Below are positions 1-7,500 of a DNA stretch of 9,734 nt, in pieces; position 1 is the first letter of the stretch, and each line of letters starts with the position of its first letter. The position numbers and the translations under genes are program-made. Location: contig JAFWZH010000077.1 in assembly GCA_017522515.1 (NCBI GenBank), positions 1-9,734 on the forward strand, read 5' to 3'. This stretch comes from Clostridia bacterium. Lineage in GTDB: Bacteria; Bacillota_A; Clostridia; UBA1212; UBA1255. The notes under the pieces are model-generated. The model was given only the letters and a program-made list of their open reading frames with translations. It had not been told where the DNA came from and did not search any database.

Positions 1-34
1 TCTTTTTATACATTCAATATTTATTTGTACATTT

Positions 35-169
35 TTACTCTATATTAAAATCCTCAACAGTTTTCGCCGAGCCTATGTTGACCACTATCATAGTATTGGT
101 ATCACTTATTTTATAAATGACGACCTTGTCTCGAGAAGCTTTTATATGTTCAGGCAACTCACTTTTCAA
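35..169 (-). pseudogene. unrecognised coding remnant, C-terminal end of a lost gene
   Basis: Read on the minus strand, this frame stays open for 44 codons before a TAA at 37-35. The residues include SELPEHIKASRDKVVIYKI and, further on, TMIVVNIG, which look like ordinary protein with alternating charged and beta-forming stretches. An in-frame TAA lies directly upstream of the TTG at 169, and the same frame before that stop can be read as FANK, so this looks like the tail of a longer gene broken by a stop rather than a complete small gene. There is no convincing ribosome binding site. I do not recognise the family. It could also be chance. Confidence 0.3.
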
Positions 170-349
170 TTATTTATTTGCGAATTTGTTAAATAACCAT
201 TATAAAAAGATAGTTGAAGCGGTAGTAAATATTGTTTAGCAAATTTTTACATTTTGCTAGAACGCTTTTCCGTAATAAAAATGGCGGTATTGCCTTTGCA
301 TCGCTTATGTGCGGAAATAGTAAAACAGTCTTTTTGTCAACGATCAGAA
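170..349. other. non-coding stretch with possible decayed transposon-end motifs
   Basis: No supported gene. The segment at 307-321 (ATGTGCGGAAATAGT) resembles the unit ATGGGCGGAAACTAT in the tandem repeats at 9493-9561. A looser ATGGCGG...TTGCATCGCTT stretch lies just before it. As both places are followed by the same dispersed repeat, this may be the remnant of another copy of the IS21-like right-hand flank. The matches are short and imperfect. Confidence 0.25.
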
Positions 350-505
350 AACATTTCGTCAAATAATTTTACTTGACGAAATTCAAGCAGAACACCCTTG
401 GATTTTAGTTAATCGCCATTTGCTCGTCATTTTTTGATTGAAATCATATTCATTTAACATAAGAAAAAGTGAGATTGACTAAATTTCAATGGGCACTTTT
501 TAATT
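350..505 (+). repeat. dispersed intergenic repeat, copy 1 (fullest)
   Basis: It shares extended similarity with 9620-9734 and, in its last third, with 8236-8287. Its parts in order are: an inverted repeat ATTTCGTCAA (353-362) / TTGACGAAAT (373-382); a block beginning AATCGCCAT and continuing through GCTCGTC (411-436), nearly identical at 9678-9704; an AT-rich spacer; and a terminal hairpin (464-501). No coding frame is conserved between copies, so this looks like a non-coding mobile or structural repeat (MITE-like, or the flank of an IS) rather than a gene. The family is not recognised and the boundaries are approximate. Confidence 0.6.
464..501 (+). terminator. terminator-like hairpin at the end of repeat copy 1
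   Basis: AAAAAGTG (464-471) pairs perfectly with CACTTTTT (494-501), and inside it ATTGA (474-478) pairs with TCAAT (486-490), leaving a small internal loop and a 7-nt loop. The 3' arm ends in a T run. It lies just upstream of the operon promoter and would insulate it from read-through. In copy 3 the same stem survives only through G-U pairs (8252-8259 with 8279-8286). Confidence 0.5.
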
Positions 506-517
506 ATATAAGCGCAA

Positions 518-545
518 TTGACTAATAAACAATCTATGTTATAAT
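518..545 (+). promoter_or_regulatory. sigma-A type promoter of the three-gene operon
   Basis: The -35 box is TTGACT (518-523) and the -10 box is a perfect TATAAT (540-545), separated by 16 bp. Transcription would start near 551-553, leaving a leader of about 120 nt before the first gene. Confidence 0.7.
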
Positions 546-553
546 AAAATTAG

Positions 554-581
554 AGCTATGAAAATATATCGTAGCTTTTTT
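554..581 (+). terminator. promoter-proximal terminator-like hairpin (possible attenuator)
   Basis: AGCTATG (554-560) pairs with CGTAGCT (570-576), with one T-G wobble, around a 9-nt AT-rich loop, and runs into six T residues (576-581). It sits at the very start of the predicted transcript. It could cause premature termination, or simply protect the 5' end, because the stem is short. Confidence 0.4.
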
Positions 582-588
582 GGATGGG

Positions 589-663
589 ACTTTCTATTAC
601 AACAATTATTTATTGTACATTGAGTAAAAAAATTGTCTCCATGCCATTTGTGCAATAGAAAGT
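589..663 (+). promoter_or_regulatory. long-range inverted repeat in the leader, covering the first gene's ribosome binding region
   Basis: ACTTTCTATT (589-598) is the exact reverse complement of AATAGAAAGT (654-663). The 3' arm contains the only purine-rich stretch near the first start codon and ends at the base before a possible GTG start (664). Within the loop, ACAAT (602-606) can pair with ATTGT (612-616). The arrangement could hide the ribosome binding site. It might instead be the ends of a small inserted element. Confidence 0.4.
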
Positions 664-675
664 GTGGTTATAAAC

Positions 676-1032
676 ATGACAGATTATTTGAACATTGCAA
701 AAAACATAGATAAGGAACTGATAATTAGTAGAGAAGAGAGCCTTGTCTATTTACTTTATCCGAATCCCCCTCGAAATGGAAATCTTTTATTTGAAGAAAA
801 AGGAAATACACTCATCTTCTGGTCAAATGGATATAAGGAAATGTGTTTAAGAGATATACTTGCCATTATTGAAGCCAATACAGATTGTGACATTTTGATT
901 CCTTATATAGAGTCAAAAGAAGAATATGATTTATTATTATACTTAGGATATTGTCCGGTAGAGTTTACCATCGAAGACGACGACTCTTTTGTCAAAAAGT
1001 ACGGGTCAGTAATAAAAAAACATGATATATAA
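676..1032 (+). CDS. small hypothetical protein, first gene of the operon
   Basis: A soluble, acidic protein of about 118 residues that I do not recognise. It has no signal peptide or membrane segment. Visible stretches include YLLYPNPPRNGNLLFEE near the N-terminus, DILAIIEANTDCDILIPYI in the middle and an acidic IEDDDSF close to the end. The strand/helix alternation suggests a small alpha/beta domain. The start is uncertain: ATG 676 is chosen, but GTG 664, four codons upstream in the same frame, is possible. Neither has a strong ribosome binding site and both lie next to the leader's inverted repeat. The last 11 bases overlap the start of the DUF2156 gene, so the two are probably translationally coupled. 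The location suggests a partner or regulator of the two downstream enzymes, which is inference only. Confidence 0.7.
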   Translation: MTDYLNIAKNIDKELIISREESLVYLLYPNPPRNGNLLFEEKGNTLIFWSNGYKEMCLRDILAIIEANTDCDILIPYIESKEEYDLLLYLGYCPVEFTIEDDDSFVKKYGSVIKKHDI

Positions 1033-1891
1033 AAAACTAGAGTTAGAGGACATTCCTCAAGTTAGGAAATTTTTTAATATGGTTCATACACGTTCTTGCG
1101 ATTATTCAATCGGCGGAATGTTTATGTGGCGCGATTACTATCGTATGGAGTATTCGATAGAAAATGGTGTGTTTTTTTCAAGGCTTTATGACAAGAACGG
1201 AAAATGTTACTACAACATTCCAATTGGCCAAGATATCAAGCGATGCATAAGAAAATTGATCAAGGAAGAAGGAAAGCTTGCTTTTTGTACTGTTCCTGAA
1301 AGCATGCTAGAAGTATTTAAATCTCTTGATTTTACAATTAATGTTATAGAACAGCCTGATTTTGCAGACTATTTATACAATTCTAGTGATCTTATTCATC
1401 TAAGAGGAAAAAAATTAAGTAGCAAAAGAAATCAGATACATCAATTTCTTAGAGAAAACGATTTGTGGTCTTATGAGACAATATCAGATGATATTATTCA
1501 AGAAATAAAAGTCTTTTTAACAACCGAATACAAGATAGCTAATAATGCTAAAGATTTTGAAATTGAAGAAGAAAGAAAAGTGCTGGAAGTGCTCGATAAT
1601 TATAACATTTATAATTTTGTTGGTTCAGTTCTAAAAGTTGATGATAAAATAGTCGGTTTTTCAATCGGCGAGATTGTTGGTGATACTCTGTTTGTTCATA
1701 TCGAAAAAGCTAATAATACAATTAAAGGAGTATATCAGATGTTGGTAAATTTATTTGCGATAAAATATTCAAGTGATAAAATACAATTTATCAACAGAGA
1801 AGAGGATATGGGAGATGTAGGCTTAAGGATTTCAAAAAAGTCATATCATCCTGTGATGCTTATTAATAAATATATTGTCGAGGTTGAGTAA
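1022..1891 (+). CDS. DUF2156 (phosphatidylglycerol lysyltransferase C-terminal-like) protein
   Basis: A 289-residue cytosolic protein resembling the stand-alone DUF2156/COG4866 family, which shares the tandem GNAT-like fold of the lysyl-phosphatidylglycerol synthase catalytic domain. Family-like motifs are CDYSIGGMFMWRDYY (residues 26-40), DLIHLRGKKLSSKRNQIHQF (123-142), GFSIGEIVGDTLFVHIEKAN (212-231) and FINREEDMGDVGLR followed by KKSYHPVMLINKY (256-284). The length fits the stand-alone family; the integral-membrane flippase part of full-length MprF is absent. Known relatives of the fold use aminoacyl-tRNA or acyl-CoA donors, but the substrate of the stand-alone form is not established. The start overlaps the preceding gene by 11 bases without a clear ribosome binding site. 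The stop overlaps the next start (TAATG), so translation is likely coupled through all three genes. Confidence 0.8.
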   Translation: MIYKKLELEDIPQVRKFFNMVHTRSCDYSIGGMFMWRDYYRMEYSIENGVFFSRLYDKNGKCYYNIPIGQDIKRCIRKLIKEEGKLAFCTVPESMLEVFKSLDFTINVIEQPDFADYLYNSSDLIHLRGKKLSSKRNQIHQFLRENDLWSYETISDDIIQEIKVFLTTEYKIANNAKDFEIEEERKVLEVLDNYNIYNFVGSVLKVDDKIVGFSIGEIVGDTLFVHIEKANNTIKGVYQMLVNLFAIKYSSDKIQFINREEDMGDVGLRISKKSYHPVMLINKYIVEVE

Positions 1892-4119
1892 TGAGAATAA
1901 CAACATTAAAACCAAATGCATTTAATGATGTATTAGAATTATTTTATAAATCATTTAATAATGATACTTATTATCGTGATTTAATAGAGTCAAACAAAGT
2001 AAGTTCAATATATGAAATACGTGACGTCTTTTCACAAGCCATTAATTATTGTTTGCAGGAAGAAGGGTTCTCATATGGTATTTATAACGACAGTGAATTA
2101 ATAGCTTTTATACTAACCACAGATTTCAAAAAACTTTGTCGGGACAAAGAAATGTATAATTTCGTTTTTGGAACTGACACTTTAGATAAAAATAGTTTAA
2201 GAAAAGAAAAACTCCAAAAAAAACTATCAAATATCAAGAATGGAAAGTATGATACCATTTATTGTTTATCAATAGCTGTTGCTGAAAGTTACAGAAACAA
2301 AGGCATCGCATCACTTCTAATTGATAAGATTATTACCCTTTTTGCCGAATACCATATTATCACTGATGTATCAAATAAAGATTCCTTAGGCATATATAAA
2401 GCCAGGAACTTTAAGCAAGAAGATATCGACGATCACTACTTTTTTTTGCATAGAAGACCAACTCAAAAAAAGTTTTCTATCAATTTTCAACAAACTGTTA
2501 ACATTGCCTTACATAGCAGTAACATACTTGATGCTCTCAACATCAAGTACACAAAAGAAAGATGTGTTTATATAGAGGACATTGCTAAGAAAGACGATTT
2601 CTTTATTAATAAAAAAAACAATATAGAAATAGCAACAATATATAAATTGGATTATGATGATTTGCTGAAATACCAAAGATATGTTGGGATTTCCGATTTT
2701 AAAGAATATCTAAGCTACTTTTTTATATACTATGTACGATTCAGAGAGACTAAATATAGTGGGCAGTATAACAAAGATGTTTTTGACGCTTTAATTGAAG
2801 AAAGAAAGAGAGAATGGGATGTCATTCCAGATGTTTATGTATCTATTCCGTGTACATATTCAGACATTTCGAGAATACAAAATTTTGAGGGTAACACGTA
2901 TTCCGATTTAGTTTTAGCAAACCTTGATTTTAGAACAAAATACGAGTCCGGTATTATTTCTCGCGAAAATGTCAATTATGACGAAACCAGCATTTTTAAA
3001 AACAGAATCAAAAGAATATATTTAGGGACAGTTTCTGTTTGTTTGTGCGATGAAAACAATATAGACCACGTAGAAGATTATTCATTAATAGGGTCTCCGA
3101 ACCACGTAGATTTATACTTATCTTATGATATTAAAAGTGAGTGTGCAGTTATTGGACTATATTCGATTTCCTGTCCGTTTATCATAAGTATTTTTTTTGA
3201 TAATATAATTCGAAATCAAATTATAGTCATAAACAATGAAAAAGAGGAGAATCTATACGATTATTTGTATAGGACATTTAAGATATCAAAAAGCGGCTCC
3301 CCAAAAATATATTCCGTTATACCAAAGAGTAGACAATGCTTATCGGACGAACAGATAGGATCATTATTATCGGGTGAAACCATATATTCTGATGGTGACA
3401 ATTTCGGAAAAATTATAGATAAGGATATCATGGATGCTGTAAACTCAGAATATGGAATGGGGCAGTATAATAGAGGATTTGTATTGGCATATCTGAATGT
3501 TGTTCTGCAATTCAGCGACAATCAAAGATCATCCATCGAAGATAGAATATACGAAGCAATGATAACACAGTTTTATATCGAACTTATTATGTTTGAGGAA
3601 GCTGCAATTAATTTAACAGATATTGCAATTACCAAACTATTAGCTAATTCAGAAATAGAAAATACTATTTCATATTTAGAAAAAGCCGAGAAAATCAATG
3701 AAAATTATGCAAAAACCATTTGTTTTTGGGATATCAATGTTAATTATCCAACTTCACAGAAATCAATCGATATGTTACGCAATTCTTTTGCATTAAAAAG
3801 GCACCTAAAAAAAATGGAAAGAAACAAAGCCCAACTACAGGCTGTCTATGATGCAAAGTGCGAGATCATTGACAGAAAAGACTCAAAAAGGATTGATTCA
3901 TCTCTCGCTGTATTAGCTGTTCTCGCAATATTCAGTGCACTGATTGATAGTTTTGATTATATTGGTGTTTGGGCTTCTTATTTTCCGGCTAAATTCATAA
4001 AGACTCTCCAAATATTAAATTCATCAGTCATTGTTTTGATAGGTTTATATGTTATTATTCGTTTATATGGTAGTAATATGTTAAAAAGATTAAAAAGTTT
4101 AATGCACAAAAGCAATTGA
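1891..4119 (+). CDS. GNAT acetyltransferase fused to a large unassigned region with C-terminal membrane hairpin
   Basis: A 742-residue protein. Residues 1-190 look like a GNAT N-acyltransferase: LSIAVAESYRNKGIASLLID (126-145) matches motif A, with the acetyl-CoA pyrophosphate loop R-N-K-G-I-A at 135-140, followed by the usual NKDSLGIYKARNF (162-174) near the end of the fold. A typical GNAT protein would end there. Residues about 195-670 match no family I recognise; 560-665 are helical and strongly charged, resembling a stalk. Two hydrophobic segments follow (about 672-698 and 703-727), then a basic tail, suggesting a membrane hairpin with the GNAT part in the cytosol. The layout superficially recalls CorA-like stalk-plus-two-TM proteins, but no GMN motif is seen. 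The start has GAGG (1880-1883) 7 nt upstream and overlaps the previous stop. Acceptor unknown. Confidence 0.75.
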   Translation: MRITTLKPNAFNDVLELFYKSFNNDTYYRDLIESNKVSSIYEIRDVFSQAINYCLQEEGFSYGIYNDSELIAFILTTDFKKLCRDKEMYNFVFGTDTLDKNSLRKEKLQKKLSNIKNGKYDTIYCLSIAVAESYRNKGIASLLIDKIITLFAEYHIITDVSNKDSLGIYKARNFKQEDIDDHYFFLHRRPTQKKFSINFQQTVNIALHSSNILDALNIKYTKERCVYIEDIAKKDDFFINKKNNIEIATIYKLDYDDLLKYQRYVGISDFKEYLSYFFIYYVRFRETKYSGQYNKDVFDALIEERKREWDVIPDVYVSIPCTYSDISRIQNFEGNTYSDLVLANLDFRTKYESGIISRENVNYDETSIFKNRIKRIYLGTVSVCLCDENNIDHVEDYSLIGSPNHVDLYLSYDIKSECAVIGLYSISCPFIISIFFDNIIRNQIIVINNEKEENLYDYLYRTFKISKSGSPKIYSVIPKSRQCLSDEQIGSLLSGETIYSDGDNFGKIIDKDIMDAVNSEYGMGQYNRGFVLAYLNVVLQFSDNQRSSIEDRIYEAMITQFYIELIMFEEAAINLTDIAITKLLANSEIENTISYLEKAEKINENYAKTICFWDINVNYPTSQKSIDMLRNSFALKRHLKKMERNKAQLQAVYDAKCEIIDRKDSKRIDSSLAVLAVLAIFSALIDSFDYIGVWASYFPAKFIKTLQILNSSVIVLIGLYVIIRLYGSNMLKRLKSLMHKSN

Positions 4120-4225
4120 TATAGTAAATAAAGTTTAGCATATGTCAACTGTGCCCATATTCGATGATTCATTGGGATATAAACAAATTTCCTTAATAAG
4201 AAGTATCAATCCCCTATCGTCGGAT
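4120..4225. other. short spacer after the operon, no feature
   Basis: No gene and no convincing intrinsic terminator are seen between the operon's last stop and the transposon end. The best plus-strand terminator lies further on, inside the IS3 remnant (4271-4307). Confidence 0.4.
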
Positions 4226-4250
4226 GAACTGAACCCCAAATGTTGGACAG
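4226..4250 (-). repeat. terminal inverted repeat of an IS3-family (IS150-like) element
   Basis: The sequence CTGAACCCCAAATGTTGGACA, read here without its last base as TGAACCCCAAATGTTGGAC, has the typical form of IS150-group ends (TGA-CCCCAAA--GTTGGACA). It lies six bases beyond the orfB stop codon on the minus strand, as expected for the right end. No matching left end is visible near 4515. Confidence 0.65.
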
Positions 4251-4255
4251 TTTAA

Positions 4256-4515
4256 TTAAGCAACTCTTTGGGACTGAACCCTGTATTGTACAGGACTCAG
4301 TCCTTTTAGTTTGCACTTAATTCTTCTGTTGTTGTAACAATCGATATATTCCTCTATTTCTTTCAATCGAGATTGATATCGTTTCATCTGATACTGCCAG
4401 CCTTGCTTCATTAATAAACCTTCTGGACCGAACTGTTTGTATCGAGCAACCCATCACGCAACAGGTGCTTTAGAAGTTCCTATGGGGTGCACTTCAAACC
4501 TCTTCTTTTTATTTT
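4256..4515 (-). pseudogene. IS3-family transposase remnant, orfA and orfB pieces joined by deletions
   Basis: Minus strand, one frame ending at TAA 4258-4256. The order of recognisable pieces is: VHPIGTSKAPVA, then an in-frame TGA (4456-4454), then WVARYKQFGPEGL (helix-turn-helix region typical of OrfA); next QGWQYQMKRYQSRLKE (the DDE-domain DQGWQYQM motif of OrfB, its aspartate replaced by K); then EEYIDCYNNRRIKCKLKGL and SPVQYRVQS, the conserved OrfB C-terminus. Most of OrfA's end, most of the OrfB catalytic core and the segment with the SRKGNCLDNA-type motif are missing, yet the joins stay in one frame. It cannot encode an active transposase. The remnant begins about 20 bases after the protease stop codon. 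Confidence 0.8.
4271..4307 (+). terminator. strong bipartite hairpin terminator inside the IS3 remnant
   Basis: GGACTGA (4271-4277) pairs with TCAGTCC (4297-4303), and CCTGTA (4280-4285) pairs with TACAGG (4289-4294) around a TTG loop; the two stems are separated by AC/AC mismatches. TTTT follows at 4304-4307. In the plus direction this is a good intrinsic terminator and the best candidate for ending the upstream operon. On the minus strand the AC/AC step becomes G-U pairs but no T run follows. It overlaps the codons of the OrfB C-terminus (KGLSPVQYRVQSQ). Confidence 0.55.
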
Positions 4516-4534
4516 TAGTGATTATATACGTTCT

Positions 4535-7500
4535 TTATCTCATTGTATTTACTGTCTTAAAAATGCCATTTTCAATAGTAAATACATTCCAGTATCTATA
4601 GCTATCAGATTGGGTTGAATCTACAATAAATTTCGCAATGAGTTTTGTACCGTTATATACTTCTACCGTAGCACCTGAATCAGGGAGCGAACCCGAGAAT
4701 GAATAACGATGAACTACAAATTCATATTTTCCTTCAGTTTCAACAACGAAAGTTGTTGTTTCCGGACCATAACTGTTAATGTCATCAACATCTAAATTAG
4801 CCACCTCACGACCTGTACTGTTCAAAGCCTCCTTATTTAAATAATACACATGATACGCAGAGCCGTCTGTTGTTTCACCATATAAATGTGAATCAAGGTC
4901 ATAAGGTATTCTGCCCCAACTTAAAACTACTCTGTATGTACTGCTTGTCATAACAGGAGACAACGAGCCATTTGCCACAGAGGACTCACCGCTATTGACT
5001 AACACATTAACATAACCTGTTGTATAACCTTCACAAACCATCTCGATTGTATAATATCCTGCTTCAAGTTCAAAATTAAACAAGCCTGAATTATTGGTTT
5101 TAGCGGTTTTTATAATAGTACCATTCTTCATATTAAGACCGCTTCTGACGTTCAGTGTTACATTGCTGATAGTCATTGCGCTTGTAGCACTAACAACCGT
5201 TCCGCAGACAGTTCCGTTGCCGGCCTTAACGAGTGTTGCATTTAAAATAGCAGTTTCTTCTTCAAAAACCTCTGCTACAGCAACATAACTTACATAGTCA
5301 TCTGCACTTATTTTTACTGAATAGTTTTGAGCATCAAGTAATACAGAGTACGAACCATTATTGTCTGTTTGCGTCGTATCTACAACTGCGCCATTATGCT
5401 CAAAAGAAATTTCCGCACCAACAATAGGATTGCCTTCAACATCTGTTACGGTTCCTGAAAGTGTTCCTCTTGCGCCAAAAATCTCAACCTCGTCAAAAGC
5501 TTTCTTTATAATAACGATTAATTCTTCATCAAGATTCATTTTTTTCGCAGCTTTCAACACATTGCGACGAACTGTGTAGAAATCTGATGTAGAATCATAT
5601 CCCATACTAAGAGATTTATACCATACCTTTGCGAGTGTTGTTTTAGACATACCATATTTATTCATAAGATACGCTGCGTGGTATACAAGAGAGGAATTTG
5701 TATGAACTCCGCCTCCATCTGAACTGTCAACTGTATAATCAACATAAAACGGACTGCTGAGTTTATCAGGCGCCTCATATGCTGTAGGATTAGATGCATC
5801 GCGTAATGTCATCCAATCTTCACCAAGCTGCCAGTCACCATCAATAAGACATCCAAAAATATCTGCATAACCCTCATCAATCGCACCCGTTGCATTCTCA
5901 TAAGGCAAGCCGTCACCTGTGATATAATCCACTACTCCATGAGTAAATTCGTGCGCAACAACATCGAGTGCGGCCGCTGTGCTTGTTTTCAAAGAACTGC
6001 CAAAGCTATTATCACAAAAGTTTAAAGTCTTTTTGCCTCCGTGCCAAAAAGCATTATCGTCATATAAATCATTATGAACAACAACCTTAATATTCATACC
6101 GTTACCATCAAGCGAATTTCTGTTAAGTGTATTTTTAAACCAATCAAAAGTTTTTATCATATTGGTATAAGCAGAAATCGCAGTTTCATCAGTCCACCAA
6201 TTTATTTCACTGCCAATTCTAAAGTTAGTATCAAATGCTTGATTATACATTTGGATGTCTCTTTCAATGTCTTGCATGTAATAGAAATACCAATCTGTCC
6301 ATGTAAACACAACGGGGAAACTGACTTTTTGACCAAGTTCGTTTTTACCGCTACCTGTTTCGGCAGAAACACCTGTTATATGTTTTTCAATATGAGCAAT
6401 CTCGCCTGTTTGACTATCAATAAAAATTGTCGCTTCTGTGTATTTGTTGTTGCTGTCTTCTCCTGCAACATCCATTCGGTAAGCAAATACAGGTGAATTT
6501 TCATATTCATTTATTGTGTAGTATACGAAATTAGTGCTTCCCTCAACGACTTTGCATTCACCGCCGTATTTGTTATTCGCGATTTTTTCCGCATCTTGTT
6601 GAGCTACTTTTATATTAGTGTCAATTTCAGCCAGTTTTGTTGAAGGATAAAATCCCGAGCCTAGAGAATCTGTAACGCCTGACAAATTCGCTGATACTGT
6701 AATTCTTCTTGCGTACACTTCATATCCGTTATAGACTTGGGCAAAAGTATATTCTGCACCGTATTCATCAGAGTTTACAACCACAAGCTTCAATTCATTG
6801 TAAGGATCTGTAACACCCACAATGGTACGAATACCTTGAATGGCATCTAATGCATCATCTGCATTTTCCACAACAAGCTCACTGTATTTACCTTCAATTG
6901 AAGTTACCTGCGTCTTGTCATCATTATACGAAATATCAAGCTCGCCTTCAGGATTCATATTTTCAATATCTATTACAGAACTGTTTTGAATATCATCTAT
7001 AACTCTGTTGCTCTTATGAATCACATTTAGAACATGTTGGCGCTCACATTTAGCCTCATTCTTCTCAACAAACAATGTCAAAGTTACTTTTTCGTCTTCA
7101 TTCTCAGGTCTTGTCACTTCTCCGTCTTCTGAAATCAATTCATCCGAAGATATCCATTTAAGCGACACACCGGTAACTCCTTCCAATTCAGTAGGTAAAC
7201 CAACATCGCGTGTTACATGATTAATATTATCACCTTGCTGAAAGACAATGTCGATTTGTGATGCGATATATGCTACAACAAAATCATCTATTGTTCCTTC
7301 TATCCAACCAGCATAAAGTGTCATATCCTTCACAACAGGTGTTTCTTCAAAGAGAAATATTTCCGTGTGTCCCTCATCAGCAAACCATCCCGCAAAAACA
7401 TATCCTTCTTTTACAGGTGTTTCAGGTTCGGAAATTTTTTGTCCTTCTTCAACCTCTACAGCGGCAATATTATTACCACCGTCAGTATTGAATGAAACTG

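Noticed and set aside
3560..4119. CorA-type magnesium transporter domain at the end of the GNAT fusion
   Set aside because: A helical stalk with two TM segments is suggestive, but the GMN signature is absent and no sequence match beyond general layout can be seen.
3261..4172. Minus-strand frames within and after the GNAT-fusion gene
   Set aside because: Antisense shadows without start signals or recognisable motifs.
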